Source: Sutcliffiella tianshenii
GTDB lineage: Bacteria > Bacillota > Bacilli > Bacillales > Bacillaceae_I
Direction of reading: 5' to 3'
NCBI RefSeq assembly: GCF_016908565.1
Contig: NZ_JAFBED010000001.1
Location: 372,001 to 436,000, forward strand
Length of the DNA stretch: 64,000 nt
The notes beneath the pieces are model-generated. The model did no database searches and was not told the DNA's origin. It saw nothing but the letters and a program-made list of their open reading frames with translations. Positions 18,266 to 26,059 of the stretch are shown here, in pieces (the first letter of the stretch is position 1; every line of letters starts with the position of its first letter). Both the position numbers and the translations under genes were made by a program.

Positions 18266-18375
18266 CATTTTCGTTTTCGCCCGGAATTGGCTGCTTTTCG
18301 CCCGCTTTTTCTGTTTTGCGCCCGGTAATGTAAAATTACGCCCGATTGCATAGCTTTTTCGCCCGAACTAAAATT
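18266..18375. repeat. array T3: five TTTTCGCCCG units, 20-21 bp period
   Basis: CGCCCG starts at 18278, 18299, 18319, 18339 and 18360, giving steps of 21, 20, 20 and 21. Four of the five are preceded by a T-run. The period equals that of array T1, but the motif differs except for the TTTTCG portion. The rest of 17705-18437 holds only the C1 hairpin and the palindrome. Confidence 0.85.
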
Positions 18376-18437
18376 TTGGCCACTATACTGCATTCCGACC
18401 AAGACTTGAACAGTCAAGCACCTGTAAAAACAATAAA

Positions 18438-18476
18438 AATGCCCATTCAAAAATCCCTTGATGAATGGGCATCTAA
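18438..18476 (-). terminator. terminator of the flavin reductase operon
   Basis: Minus strand ATGCCCATTC...GAATGGGCAT followed by TTTTATTG. A similar hairpin sequence recurs at 20937-20968. Confidence 0.8.
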
Positions 18477-18515
18477 CAAAAACTATTTTACTTCTGCAGG
18501 TTCCCTGTATTGCTT

Positions 18516-18653
18516 TTAGCGAAGTACATGATAAACATCCTGACGGCTATCTAAAATAAATTCAGGCTTAGGCACACCGCGATTCGCACGGAGCCCTGCA
18601 AGATCCACCTCGCTGGTCTCCTCCCACGCTTCAATTGATCCCCATAAACGCAT
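18516..18653 (-). CDS. small 45-residue protein overlapping the reductase stop, unknown
   Basis: The reading frame begins MRLWGSIEAWEETSEVDLAG and continues LRANRGVPKPEF to DVYHVLR. The ATG lies 23 bases inside the end of the reductase gene in another frame, preceded by AAAAAAGG. Past the TAA the same frame continues KQYREPAEVK to a TAG, which looks protein-like, so this could also be a gene truncated by a point mutation. Family not recognised. Confidence 0.45.
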   Translation of the reverse strand: MRLWGSIEAWEETSEVDLAGLRANRGVPKPEFILDSRQDVYHVLR

Positions 18654-19332
18654 CCTTTTTAATATTCCGTTTTAAGATACCTTTACTTTTCAAGTGGCTG
18701 GTAATAGAGTCTACCATTGACTTCGAACCTGCAATAAAATATTTTGCGTTATTATTGTTGGAGGTAATAAATTTATCCATTTCTAGATATAATTCATCCC
18801 TTGATGCAAGATAAGAGGTATCGATTGAGGTATTCCGGTCAAGTTCATCCTTATAAATATATGATTTTCCGCTATCTAGATAGAGTAGCTTTATTTGTTT
18901 CTGGACTCCGTTACCTTCTGCCTCTAATTGTTTAACGATTGCACGAAATGGTGTTATACCGATACCACCTGCTATGAAGAGCGCGGGACTGTTATCATTC
19001 AGATAGAAGGATCCTACAGGACCATTCATCCTGATTTTCATCCCTTCTTCTAATTCCAGCAAAGCTTTTTTAAATTCGCTCGGCTTATCACTGATTGCTG
19101 TTGTAATTTTAACCACATTCTCAGCAGGAGTGGATGCGACAGTTAATGGACGTGTAGCGTTTTTTATCTTCCTGTGGGTGATCGTGAATAGACCATGCTG
19201 CCCTGCATGCCAAGTTAGATCTTTTTCTTTTTCGAAAAGAAAGGTATAGACACCATCGGATTCTTTATACCTTTTTAAGAATGCCAGATCACTTTTTTTA
19301 AGTATTGCGAATGTATCTTTTAAGAAACTCAT
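18631..19332 (-). CDS. FAD/NAD(P)H oxidoreductase, ferredoxin-NADP reductase fold
   Basis: 233-residue soluble flavoprotein of the ferredoxin-NADP(+) reductase superfamily. The N-terminal beta barrel carries the FAD signature RPLTVAST (about 62-69) and the NAD(P) domain has GGIGITPFRAI (about 121-131) and FIAGSKSMVDS near the C-terminus. No ferredoxin or haem domain is fused, so its electron acceptor is unknown. It is the third gene of an ArsR/SRPBCC/reductase operon, 32 bases after the SRPBCC gene. Confidence 0.85.
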   Translation of the reverse strand: MSFLKDTFAILKKSDLAFLKRYKESDGVYTFLFEKEKDLTWHAGQHGLFTITHRKIKNATRPLTVASTPAENVVKITTAISDKPSEFKKALLELEEGMKIRMNGPVGSFYLNDNSPALFIAGGIGITPFRAIVKQLEAEGNGVQKQIKLLYLDSGKSYIYKDELDRNTSIDTSYLASRDELYLEMDKFITSNNNNAKYFIAGSKSMVDSITSHLKSKGILKRNIKKDAFMGIN

Positions 19333-19364
19333 TTCACTATCCCCTTACTATCTGTTGGTTGGTG

Positions 19365-19754
19365 TTATTCTTCCTCCAACACGTTTTTCAGTTCATCAAT
19401 CATCATTGCCCATCCATATTTCGCACCATTGAACGCTTGATTCTCCGCTTCGAACCCTGAATGTTCAAGATGCAGGTGGGTTGTTTCCCCGTCTTGTTTA
19501 AGCGTCCATGTGACAATAGTGTCTATCGGTCCTCCCACCCATGTGTAGGATAGCTTGTGAGGCTTGTCCACTATCAGTACTTCACTATCCACAATCAGCC
19601 CTATTGCCTCATTTCGGAACTGACATTTGTATCCTACAATCGGTCTGAAGTTATTCTCCATGACCCATTGGGCTAGCGTATCCGAATGTGTCAAGGCATC
19701 CCAAACCTTATCAATGGGACTCTTAAATTGAAAATCTAATGATAAATCCGCCAT
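19365..19754 (-). CDS. SRPBCC (AHSA1/START-like) domain protein
   Basis: 129-residue single-domain protein of the AHSA1-like SRPBCC superfamily, which binds hydrophobic ligands in a deep cavity. DKVWDALTHSDTLAQWVMEN near the N-terminus and GWAMMIDELKNVLEEE at the end are typical. Members are very often paired with an ArsR repressor, as here; the ArsR gene ends 3 bases upstream. The ligand is unknown. Confidence 0.9.
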   Translation of the reverse strand: MADLSLDFQFKSPIDKVWDALTHSDTLAQWVMENNFRPIVGYKCQFRNEAIGLIVDSEVLIVDKPHKLSYTWVGGPIDTIVTWTLKQDGETTHLHLEHSGFEAENQAFNGAKYGWAMMIDELKNVLEEE

Positions 19755-19757
19755 TTA

Positions 19758-20078
19758 CTATTCCTCCAAAATTTTTTTAAGTAAACTCGCTCTTTCATTC
19801 CAGAACTCCTCATAAAAAGATAACCAATCCTTGACTTCCTTTAAGGGAGCTGCATTTAGTCTATACCTTGTTTCTCTGCCTATTTTACGATTAGTTACTA
19901 AGTCGGCTTCCTTGAGGATGGCCAGATGCTTTGAAACAGCAGTACGTCCCATTTCAAAATGAGGAGTCAGTTCATAAAGAGGTAATTCATCCGAGTCTGC
20001 CAACAGTCGTAGTAATTTGCGTCTTGTCGGATCTACTATGGCTACATAAACATCACGTTCCTGGTAAGCATGGTCCAA
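19758..20078 (-). CDS. ArsR-family repressor
   Basis: 106-residue winged-helix regulator: DPTRRKLLRLLAD, then the recognition region MGRTAVSKHLAILKEADLVTNRKIGRETRYRL. No CxC metal motif is present, so it belongs to the non-metal ArsR group that accompanies SRPBCC proteins. It heads the operon, and palindromes overlapping its own promoter suggest autorepression. Confidence 0.9.
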   Translation of the reverse strand: MDHAYQERDVYVAIVDPTRRKLLRLLADSDELPLYELTPHFEMGRTAVSKHLAILKEADLVTNRKIGRETRYRLNAAPLKEVKDWLSFYEEFWNERASLLKKILEE

Positions 20079-20119
20079 AAATCCTTCCTCCCTTCCACTT
20101 TACTCATTGGCCACCAATC

Positions 20120-20158
20120 AGTGTCATAATTATACGACACTAAATGGTGTCTAGTCAA
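20120..20158 (-). promoter_or_regulatory. promoter and overlapping operators of the ArsR operon
   Basis: Minus strand TTGACT (20153-20158) and TATAAT (20129-20134) with 18-bp spacing. A 22-bp near-perfect dyad with AGTGTC arms covers the -10 (20120-20141), and a second dyad GACAC-N6-GTGTC covers the spacer (20136-20151). The overlap predicts repression by the ArsR product. Confidence 0.8.
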
Positions 20159-20178
20159 GAGGAAGCAACAGGACGATG
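20158..20178 (+). repeat. half copy of family B (B3)
   Basis: GGAAGCAACAGGACGATGG, left half only. Confidence 0.5.
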
Positions 20179-20290
20179 GTTTATGAAAACCGTGACACCA
20201 ACCCATTTATTAGGTTGACAGGTTCTTCTTTCGACTAGGTGAGTATAATGCAGTATAAGTCATCCCAAACCGAAAGGAAGTAAAGAGAAT

Positions 20291-20515
20291 ATGTATGCTA
20301 ATGTAAATGCACCGCCAAACGTACCGGCACCACAAATGGTAGCAGGTGTAATGGAGGCCCCTGCTATGGCTATGCCTATGCAGATGCCGACTTACACAGC
20401 CCCTGCCTATGGCTATGGCTGCCACACCCCTTGCCACCACGGTAGCGCCTTTTTATTGATCATTGTATTATTCATCCTGCTGATCATTGTAGGTTGCAGT
20501 TTCCCTAAGTGCTAA
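20291..20515 (+). CDS. YjcZ-family sporulation membrane peptide
   Basis: 74 residues: a Pro/Met/Ala-rich N-terminal region (about 1-45), then GSAFLLIIVLFILLIIVGCS, the single membrane segment that defines the YjcZ family of small spore proteins. Family members are normally 30-50 residues, so the Met-Pro-rich extension is unusual. The ATG follows AAAGGAAG at some distance. The role in spores is unknown. Confidence 0.8.
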   Translation: MYANVNAPPNVPAPQMVAGVMEAPAMAMPMQMPTYTAPAYGYGCHTPCHHGSAFLLIIVLFILLIIVGCSFPKC

Positions 20516-20519
20516 TTTT

Positions 20520-20541
20520 CGGGGACAGGTTCCTTGTCCCG
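20520..20541 (-). repeat. family A palindrome, copy A7
   Basis: Begins 4 bp after the stop of the YjcZ-type gene, in sense orientation. Confidence 0.8.
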
Positions 20542-20582
20542 TTTGCACGTTAAATCGCTAAAAGACATAAAAATGCACCTAA

Positions 20583-20631
20583 AAATGGGTTCCGCTTTAA
20601 AGTAGAATACTTTAAAACAGAACCCATTTTG
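20583..20631. terminator. long hairpin after the YjcZ-type gene
   Basis: AAAATGGGTTC and GAACCCATTTT close a longer pairing that includes CTTTAAAGTA/TACTTTAAA. It could terminate in both directions. Confidence 0.7.
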
Positions 20632-20643
20632 CATTGAAATTTA

Positions 20644-20671
20644 AGGAAGCAGAGAACCGTCCCCCGCTTCC
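20644..20671 (-). repeat. family B palindrome, copy B4
   Basis: GGAAGCAGAGAACCGTCCCC then CGCTTCC. Confidence 0.8.
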
Positions 20672-20744
20672 CCTTGAATTTTTTGACACAATCGCTTTTG
20701 TTGCTGTTGTAGCGGTAAGCGATACAAAGGGATAAGGTTGGAAG

Positions 20745-20835
20745 TAAATAACCGACATATCGCTACCCGATACAGAAAATCCCTTGCCACAAGTGGCGTA
20801 ACGCGTATCGCTCTTCCTGACATATCGCATATCTC
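20745..20835 (+). pseudogene. fragment similar to the MerR/DUF3967-type gene
   Basis: One frame reads DISLPDTENPLPQVA, which matches DIALPDTDEALPQDP in the protein at 25327-26034. At the nucleotide level 26 of 33 bases match over CGCTACCCGATAC...CCTTGCC-CAAG. A second IALPD stretch follows at about 20808 in another frame. The fragment is too short to be a gene. Confidence 0.4.
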
Positions 20836-20837
20836 CA

Positions 20838-20865
20838 AGGAAGCAGAGAACCTTCCCCCCGCTTC
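20838..20865 (-). repeat. family B palindrome, copy B5
   Basis: GGAAGCAGAGAACCTTCCCC then CCGCTTC. Beyond it, 20866-21163 contains only a degenerate copy (20937-20968) of the terminator at 18438-18476. Confidence 0.75.
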
Positions 20866-21163
20866 GTCCCAACCCTGCCACCGGTACCAATGCTCAAGAC
20901 TTAAAAACTTCGCCAGCATCTGCAAAAGCATTAAAATGCCCTTTCAAAATCCCTTGATGAATGGGTAGTTAAACAACACTATTTCAATAATAGCCAATAT
21001 TTTACTATTAAAATTATCTATAGATTGAAATTATCCTAGAGGAGATTATTATTCTCTTGGTAAACATCTAAAAAATTCCATCATTTAGTCTCTATCTTTC
21101 TACAATATCTTTGTTATATAGTTGTAATATTGTTGTAAAAAAATGAAATAAAGAGGGTTTGAA

Positions 21164-21808
21164 ATGAAAAGGTTATTTGTAACAGCTATGATTGTTTTAC
21201 TAAGTGCATGTTTCTTGGTCGCATGTAGCAACACAGAGGATACTTCCATGATTTCTGAGGATACAGTGTCCGAAGAAGTAAAATTGGATGAAAACAGTTT
21301 TACATTCAAGTTAAAAACTTCGGAGTACAATAAGGATGAAAATACATACCTAATAGAATACGAAACAGGCTTACCGGATGGTACTGTAGTAGAATTATTT
21401 ATTGGTCCTGGTCATCCTGATACTTGGGGAGAATTATACGATCCATACTTTGAATATATTGAAAGACAGCAGCAACAGGTTGAAGTGGAAGTTTATGATG
21501 GGCTAATCAGTTATCTATTTGAAGATACCGACTTTAACTATTATCCTTTAATGAATTCGTATATGTGGATAACTTTCAGCATTCCAGTTACAGATGAAGT
21601 GAATACTTACATCGCGGAAGAAATTGCAAGTGAGGAGGACTTTATAGAAAAGTATCCGGAAATACACAAACTACAACAAGAAGATGAGTATTCTAGTATT
21701 TACATGTTTTTTGAAGAAGAAAACGGATACGATTTAAAGTTTTATGAAGGTTTTGACATGACCAAAGCTAATTCGATTGAAGAGGTTCATGGTTCAGGCA
21801 TACTTTAA
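21164..21808 (+). CDS. lipoprotein, probably N-terminal part of a frameshifted gene
   Basis: 214 residues beginning with a signal peptide and lipobox LVAC near residue 21, followed by an acidic beta-rich region. Ribosome binding site AAAGAGGG precedes ATG. The last codons overlap an open frame (21777-22133) that continues the protein in another frame without a convincing start of its own, so a one-gene origin is likely. Function unknown. Confidence 0.65.
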   Translation: MKRLFVTAMIVLLSACFLVACSNTEDTSMISEDTVSEEVKLDENSFTFKLKTSEYNKDENTYLIEYETGLPDGTVVELFIGPGHPDTWGELYDPYFEYIERQQQQVEVEVYDGLISYLFEDTDFNYYPLMNSYMWITFSIPVTDEVNTYIAEEIASEEDFIEKYPEIHKLQQEDEYSSIYMFFEEENGYDLKFYEGFDMTKANSIEEVHGSGIL

Positions 21809-22133
21809 TCAAAGTCCAGTAGCTTATAAAGAATTGGAAAAATCCTTTTCCAAGTATGAAGGTACACCCGTTACCTTTACAGGAGAAGTTCTTCAAATCC
21901 AAGAATATGAACAAGAAGAAGGAATCAGAATAGATACGGAAATGCGTTTAGCTATTAATGGAAATTATGATGAAGTGATTTTTGTTACCTTCCAAAACAG
22001 CTTTGGGATGGAGGGTATAGTGAGTGAAGATACTGTCACCGTCTCAGGTGTATTGACAGGCTCAGTCACCTATGAATCCGTTTCTGGCTATGAAATAACC
22101 ATACCTTCCATGGAAGCGATTATTTATCAGTAA
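21777..22133 (+). pseudogene. C-terminal part of the split lipoprotein (OB-like domain)
   Basis: The domain AYKELEKSFSKYEGTPVTFT, GEVLQIQEYEQEEGIRIDTE and later GIVSEDTVTVSGVLTGSVTY resembles the C-terminal domain of several Bacillus lipoproteins, in which it follows a helical region without interruption. Only a TTG or an internal ATG with a weak AGAGG is available as a start. Either a frameshift split the gene or the two parts are translationally coupled. Confidence 0.55.
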
Positions 22134-22145
22134 ACACAAGGAAAG

Positions 22146-22184
22146 AAGCAACCTCTTATTTTTTGTAAGATGTTGCTTTTTTTA
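22146..22184 (+). terminator. terminator of the split lipoprotein gene
   Basis: AAGCAAC/GTTGCTT stem followed by T6. Confidence 0.65.
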
Positions 22185-22366
22185 TCATTAGATCTATTTA
22201 ATTTATTCAGAATTATGTTAACTGTCCCTATAATTAGCAATTCTAGGCTCTTCATCTTGTCCCTACATGAGCACCTTTCACTTCTCAATTTAATTTCTTA
22301 TCATATACATATTAATAATGCGAATTTTTTCCGTTGAAATTAATTTGAAAATAGGGAGAGAAGAAC

Positions 22367-23287
22367 ATGGCCATAAAACCGCCTGCGCTGCAAAGGGGTG
22401 ACACGATTGGATTGGTGACGCCGGGCAGCCCTCTTGATGCCACAATCATTAATACGAGGATGCAGTATTTGAGGGATATGGGGTTCAATATTGCTTTTGG
22501 CACGAATCTGTATGCTTATGGTGGGATTGTATCGGCTCCTGCTGAAAAAAGGGCCGAGGATGTGATGAGCATGTTCCGGAACAAGAGTGTCAAGATGATC
22601 CTCCCGGCACGGGGCGGGACAGGTGTCCAGACGATCCTTCCGTTTCTGGATTTTGATGTAATCAGGGCGAATCCTAAAATCATAACCGGCTATAGCGATA
22701 TAACCATATTGCTGAACTGCTTGTATCAGTTCAGTGATCTAGTCACGTTCCACAGTTTGATGCTGATGGACTTCCGCAACGAGACACCATCCTATAATTT
22801 TAATCAGTTTTTTGAAGCGACTTCCACCTTCACCTCGCCCCGGATCATCCGGAATCCACCTGAGCTGCAGCAGATGAGTCTCGTACCCGGGAATGTAACG
22901 GGTCCCCTCATAGGCGGAAATATGACATCACTTGTCAGTACACTTGGTACTCAATATGAAATTGACACCAAGGGGAAAATTCTGTTCCTGGAAGAAACCC
23001 ACGCACCGACCAATATGATTTACCGGTACCTTGCACAGCTTTCCATGGCGGGTAAATTCAATGATTGCCTTGGCATCATCATGGGACAATGCACGGAATG
23101 TCCCATATCCTATAACACCACCTACGCCGACCTGATTAATCAAATCCTAGTACCCATAGGAAAACCCCTGATGATCAACCTCGCCACAGGACACGGCAGA
23201 TTTAAGGCTGCAATCCCAATTGGAGCCTCCGTGAACCTGAATACGACCAATAACACCTTGACCGTGCTTGAGGCGACTGTTTCTTAA
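22367..23287 (+). CDS. LD-carboxypeptidase, peptidase family S66
   Basis: 306-residue cytoplasmic serine peptidase of the LdcA/MccF family that removes the terminal D-amino acid from murein tetrapeptides or hydrolyses peptide-nucleotide conjugates. Visible are GDTIGLVTPGSP at the N-terminus, PARGGTGV, the nucleophile Ser in ITGYSDITIL (near residue 107), the catalytic Glu in LFLEET (near 208) and His in GHGRFKAAIPIGA (near 277). Ribosome binding site AGGGAGAG. Similar to B. subtilis YkfA; MccF-like self-immunity is an alternative role. Monocistronic. Confidence 0.9.
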   Translation: MAIKPPALQRGDTIGLVTPGSPLDATIINTRMQYLRDMGFNIAFGTNLYAYGGIVSAPAEKRAEDVMSMFRNKSVKMILPARGGTGVQTILPFLDFDVIRANPKIITGYSDITILLNCLYQFSDLVTFHSLMLMDFRNETPSYNFNQFFEATSTFTSPRIIRNPPELQQMSLVPGNVTGPLIGGNMTSLVSTLGTQYEIDTKGKILFLEETHAPTNMIYRYLAQLSMAGKFNDCLGIIMGQCTECPISYNTTYADLINQILVPIGKPLMINLATGHGRFKAAIPIGASVNLNTTNNTLTVLEATVS

Positions 23288-23310
23288 TGAAGTTGACATA
23301 ATAAAAGTGC

Positions 23311-23361
23311 CTGACCCCCACTGCGTTATTGCGTTAATGCGATAGGGGTCAGGCACCTTTT
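23311..23361. terminator. family C hairpin, copy C2
   Basis: AAAGTGCCTGACCCC pairs with GGGGTCAGGCACCTTT, followed by TTTATA. Same arms as C1 at 18027-18072 with a different loop. Confidence 0.8.
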
Positions 23362-23401
23362 TTATATAAAGTATAGTAAAAAAACTATTTACACTTGGGT
23401 T

Positions 23402-23421
23402 TTAAACAAACGTTTGATTAA
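23402..23421. promoter_or_regulatory. CAAACGTTTG-type palindrome, copy 3
   Basis: TTAAACAAACGTTTGATTAA, identical to copy 2. It lies between the S66 peptidase and LCP genes. Confidence 0.55.
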
Positions 23422-23564
23422 ACCGAGTGTAAAATCCTATAAAGCCAGCATTGCAGCAGCGGATTTTCAAATCGACATGGCTACGTTTTGTTTTTTTGTT
23501 TTTGTGGGAAAATTAATTTGTGCGCGATGGTTTCCAATGCAGCTTATGCTACTGTGCTCGACGG

Positions 23565-23585
23565 CGGGACAAGGGACTTCTCCCC
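23565..23585 (+). repeat. family A palindrome, copy A8
   Basis: GGGACAAGGGACTTCTCCCC in the 376-bp gap before the LCP gene. Confidence 0.75.
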
Positions 23586-23663
23586 ATGGCTGATTGGTCT
23601 TCTTTATTGCGTTAGTATATAATCTCATTAAATCTCATTACTTCAAAAAATTTCTAGTAGAGG

Positions 23664-24620
23664 ATGTTGAGTTTCTTGGGACGCAGCGATTCGAGAAGGA
23701 AGAATTCAACGAAGAAGTGGAAAAAAGTATTGCTTAGTGTTTTGGCGGTTTTGTTGTTATTGGTTGGCGGAGTTGCTGTTTATTCTTTGTACACGGTCAA
23801 TAAGGCTTTGACGACGATGCATGAACCAATAGATCGTGATTTTTCTGCAAAGCGTGATGGGAAAGTGCAATTGAGTAAAAAGGAGCCCCTTTCTATTCTT
23901 TTGATTGGGATTGATAAGGAAAGTGGGAGCATCGAGAAAGGCCGGTCTGATACGATGATCGTGTTGACGGTCAATCCGGCGACGGAGTCAATGAAAATGG
24001 TCAGCATCCCCCGGGACACAAGAACAGAGATCATAGGACAAGGCATCATGGATAAGATCAACCATGCCCATGCATATGGCGGAGTGGAGATGAGCATTCC
24101 TACGGTCGAAAACTTCCTTGATATTCCGATTGATTATTATGTGAAGATTAATATGGAGGGGTTCAAGGAGATTGTCGATTCTGTCGGAGGGGTGGAAGTG
24201 AACAACAGTTTCGCTTTCACGGAAGATGGAAAAACATTCGATGAAGGAACCATTTCACTTGATGGCGATTCTGCCCTTACTTACGTCCGGATGCGCAAGC
24301 AGGATCCCCGGGGCGACTTTGGCCGGGCCGATCGTCAGAAGCAGGTAGTCCAAGCCGTCATTAATAAAGGTGCCTCACTCGCAGGCTTCACTAAACTGGA
24401 TAATCTGATTGGTGCCATCGGGGAGAATGTCAAAACAGACCTGAGCTCTATGGAAATGGTGACCATCCAACGAAAATACGCAGCAGCACGCCACAACATG
24501 GAGACAGTTCAACTCACCGGATCGGGCGCTACGATAGGTGGAGTCTATTACTTACAAGTTGCTGAAGATGAACGACTCCGTGTATCGTCGATATTGAGAG
24601 AGCACTTAGGGTTAGAGTAG
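23664..24620 (+). CDS. LytR-CpsA-Psr family protein
   Basis: 318-residue membrane-anchored phosphotransferase type that attaches wall polymers (teichoic acid or capsule) to peptidoglycan. It has a basic N-terminus, one membrane segment (about 23-45) and an extracellular LCP domain with LLIGIDKES, the pyrophosphate-binding Asp and Arg in GRSDTMIVLTVNP, MVSIPRDTRTEI, INHAHAYGG, and RKQDPRGDFGRADRQKQV. The start is uncertain: GTAGAGG lies directly before ATG, so a TTG 3 bases later may be used. Confidence 0.93.
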   Translation: MLSFLGRSDSRRKNSTKKWKKVLLSVLAVLLLLVGGVAVYSLYTVNKALTTMHEPIDRDFSAKRDGKVQLSKKEPLSILLIGIDKESGSIEKGRSDTMIVLTVNPATESMKMVSIPRDTRTEIIGQGIMDKINHAHAYGGVEMSIPTVENFLDIPIDYYVKINMEGFKEIVDSVGGVEVNNSFAFTEDGKTFDEGTISLDGDSALTYVRMRKQDPRGDFGRADRQKQVVQAVINKGASLAGFTKLDNLIGAIGENVKTDLSSMEMVTIQRKYAAARHNMETVQLTGSGATIGGVYYLQVAEDERLRVSSILREHLGLE

Positions 24621-24635
24621 GCCCAGCGCCAAGAT

Positions 24636-24681
24636 AAAAACAGCCCTTATGAAGGATACTTTTCTTCATAAGGGCTGTTTT
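24636..24681. terminator. terminator after the LCP gene
   Basis: AAAACAGCCCTTATGAAG pairs with CTTCATAAGGGCTGTTTT. T-runs are present on both strands. Confidence 0.85.
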
Positions 24682-24850
24682 GCCTATATACTCATCTATT
24701 TAGAAATGGAGGACTTGCCAAGATCTTAAAGAAATGCACCTCCAAAAATCTCTTCCTTGTTCTCTACTATCCGCTCCACTCTCATTCTCATCTGGCAGAT
24801 GCCCAAGAAAGGGGACATAGCTGATCTTCATCACTATTATGAATGTTCCC

Positions 24851-24982
24851 TTACCATTCAGATGCAGATGGCTCTAATACATCAGCGGCAATCTCCAACA
24901 TCCTTGATATTATTTCAGTATTCACTGTTCCATAAAATCTTCCCTTTATTTCTTTGCTATAGTGACTAAATACTTCTTCCAC
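24851..24982 (-). pseudogene. gene tail relic, 43 codons
   Basis: A single frame reads VEEVFSHYSKEIKGRFYGTV and MLEIAADVLEPSASEW to TAA. The composition is protein-like, but there is no ribosome binding site or standard start. The bidirectional terminator at 24636-24681 lies downstream. Family not recognised. Confidence 0.45.
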
Positions 24983-25000
24983 TCAACTATATAAAAAAGA

Positions 25001-25032
25001 AGCAACCCAATTTAGTTAACAAATGGGTTGCT
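25001..25032 (-). terminator. minus-strand terminator hairpin
   Basis: AGCAACCCA/TGGGTTGCT stem followed on the minus strand by TCTTTTTTATA. It follows the relic at 25081-25209. Confidence 0.65.
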
Positions 25033-25080
25033 AATTAGTGTGCTGATTTAGGTTTTCTTTGAAGGATCGGTCACTATTAT

Positions 25081-25209
25081 CTATCCTACAGATTTATTTC
25101 TGTACCAAGTACCCGCCCCCACATTCTCTTCCCTTATCGTGATATCAGAATGGTCAATTTTGTTTGGTAAGTGACTGAGTCTACTAAAACCTAGAAAACA
25201 GCCTGCTCG
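25081..25209 (-). pseudogene. gene tail relic, 42 codons
   Basis: Open frame containing LSHLPNKIDHSDITIREENV and GAGTWYRNKSVG before TAG, bounded upstream by a stop. It has no start signal. The terminator at 25001-25032 follows in the same orientation. Read as the last part of a deleted gene of unknown family. Confidence 0.45.
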
Positions 25210-25326
25210 TTAAAACTGGGAAGGCTATTTTCTATCCAACTATAAGTACCACAGAAGTACTTCTAGGCGATATGCCCCTTGCAAATATCACATTAAACCT
25301 TCATATTGATAGGTAGGAGGTGCGAT

Positions 25327-26034
25327 ATGCGAAACGATATACAACCAAATGAACGAGCCTTTTCCACCAAGGAAGTGGCAGAAGAAGTGGGAATTGCGAC
25401 GCCCACGGTGAGGAAATATGGACAAATACTAGAGCGGAACGGCTATGAGTTTCTAAAGGATGGAGACCGGCGTATCTTTGTTGAATCAGATATAACGGCC
25501 CTTGTAGCGTTACGCGATACGGACAAGCCGCTTGATAGCACCGCAAGGGATCTTGTCCTGCAACAAAAAGAAAGATTAGAAGATATGATTAAAACCGATA
25601 TAGCGCTACCCGATACGGATGAGGCCTTGCCGCAAGACCCGAATCAGTTAAAAGAGGCCTTCAGATACCTGGTCAATGAGCTTGCAGCGACCCGTGAAAT
25701 GAACGTCCAGCTTAAAAACGATATGTCACATATCATCACAACTGTCGCCCAGCTACAGCAAGACCATCATGTGATAAGCTCAAGTATCGGAAACGCCTCA
25801 CAACGGACCAATAACAAAATCGAAAAATTATCCGAGCAGCAAAAAGCCCACTATGAAAGCTTACTGGAACAAGAAAAACAAAGAACGGAATTCTTGCAGG
25901 AAGAGATACAAAAAATGCGGGATGAACAGCAAAAAGATTGGGAATCACAGAATGATTTTAATAAGCGATTAGAAGCAGAGTTGCAAAAACGTAATGGGAA
26001 TTGGAACTGGCTGTTTTCTCTTTTCAAGAAATGA
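25327..26034 (+). CDS. MerR-like HTH and coiled-coil protein (DUF3967 type)
   Basis: 235 residues. The N-terminal 70 residues form a MerR-like winged helix (FSTKEVAEEVGIATPTVRKY, then FLKDGDRRIF). Residues about 120-225 are a long Gln/Glu/Lys-rich coiled coil ending in a Trp-rich tail GNWNWLFSLFKK. This architecture is that of DUF3967 proteins of the Bacillus group and recalls the chromosome-anchoring protein RacA; the role is unknown. The start follows AGGAGG by 6 bases. Its coding sequence and both flanks are rich in GATATCGC-like words, possibly its own binding sites. Confidence 0.75.
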   Translation: MRNDIQPNERAFSTKEVAEEVGIATPTVRKYGQILERNGYEFLKDGDRRIFVESDITALVALRDTDKPLDSTARDLVLQQKERLEDMIKTDIALPDTDEALPQDPNQLKEAFRYLVNELAATREMNVQLKNDMSHIITTVAQLQQDHHVISSSIGNASQRTNNKIEKLSEQQKAHYESLLEQEKQRTEFLQEEIQKMRDEQQKDWESQNDFNKRLEAELQKRNGNWNWLFSLFKK

Positions 26035-26059
26035 TTGTTAAGTAAGAGTAGTGTTAAAT

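Noticed and set aside
18229-18450. 73-codon minus-strand frame through the CGCCCG array
   Set aside because: The frame is an effect of the array's 20-21 bp repeats and has no start signal.
24757-24969. 70-codon plus-strand open frame
   Set aside because: Antisense to the protein-like relic at 24851-24982, without a ribosome binding site.
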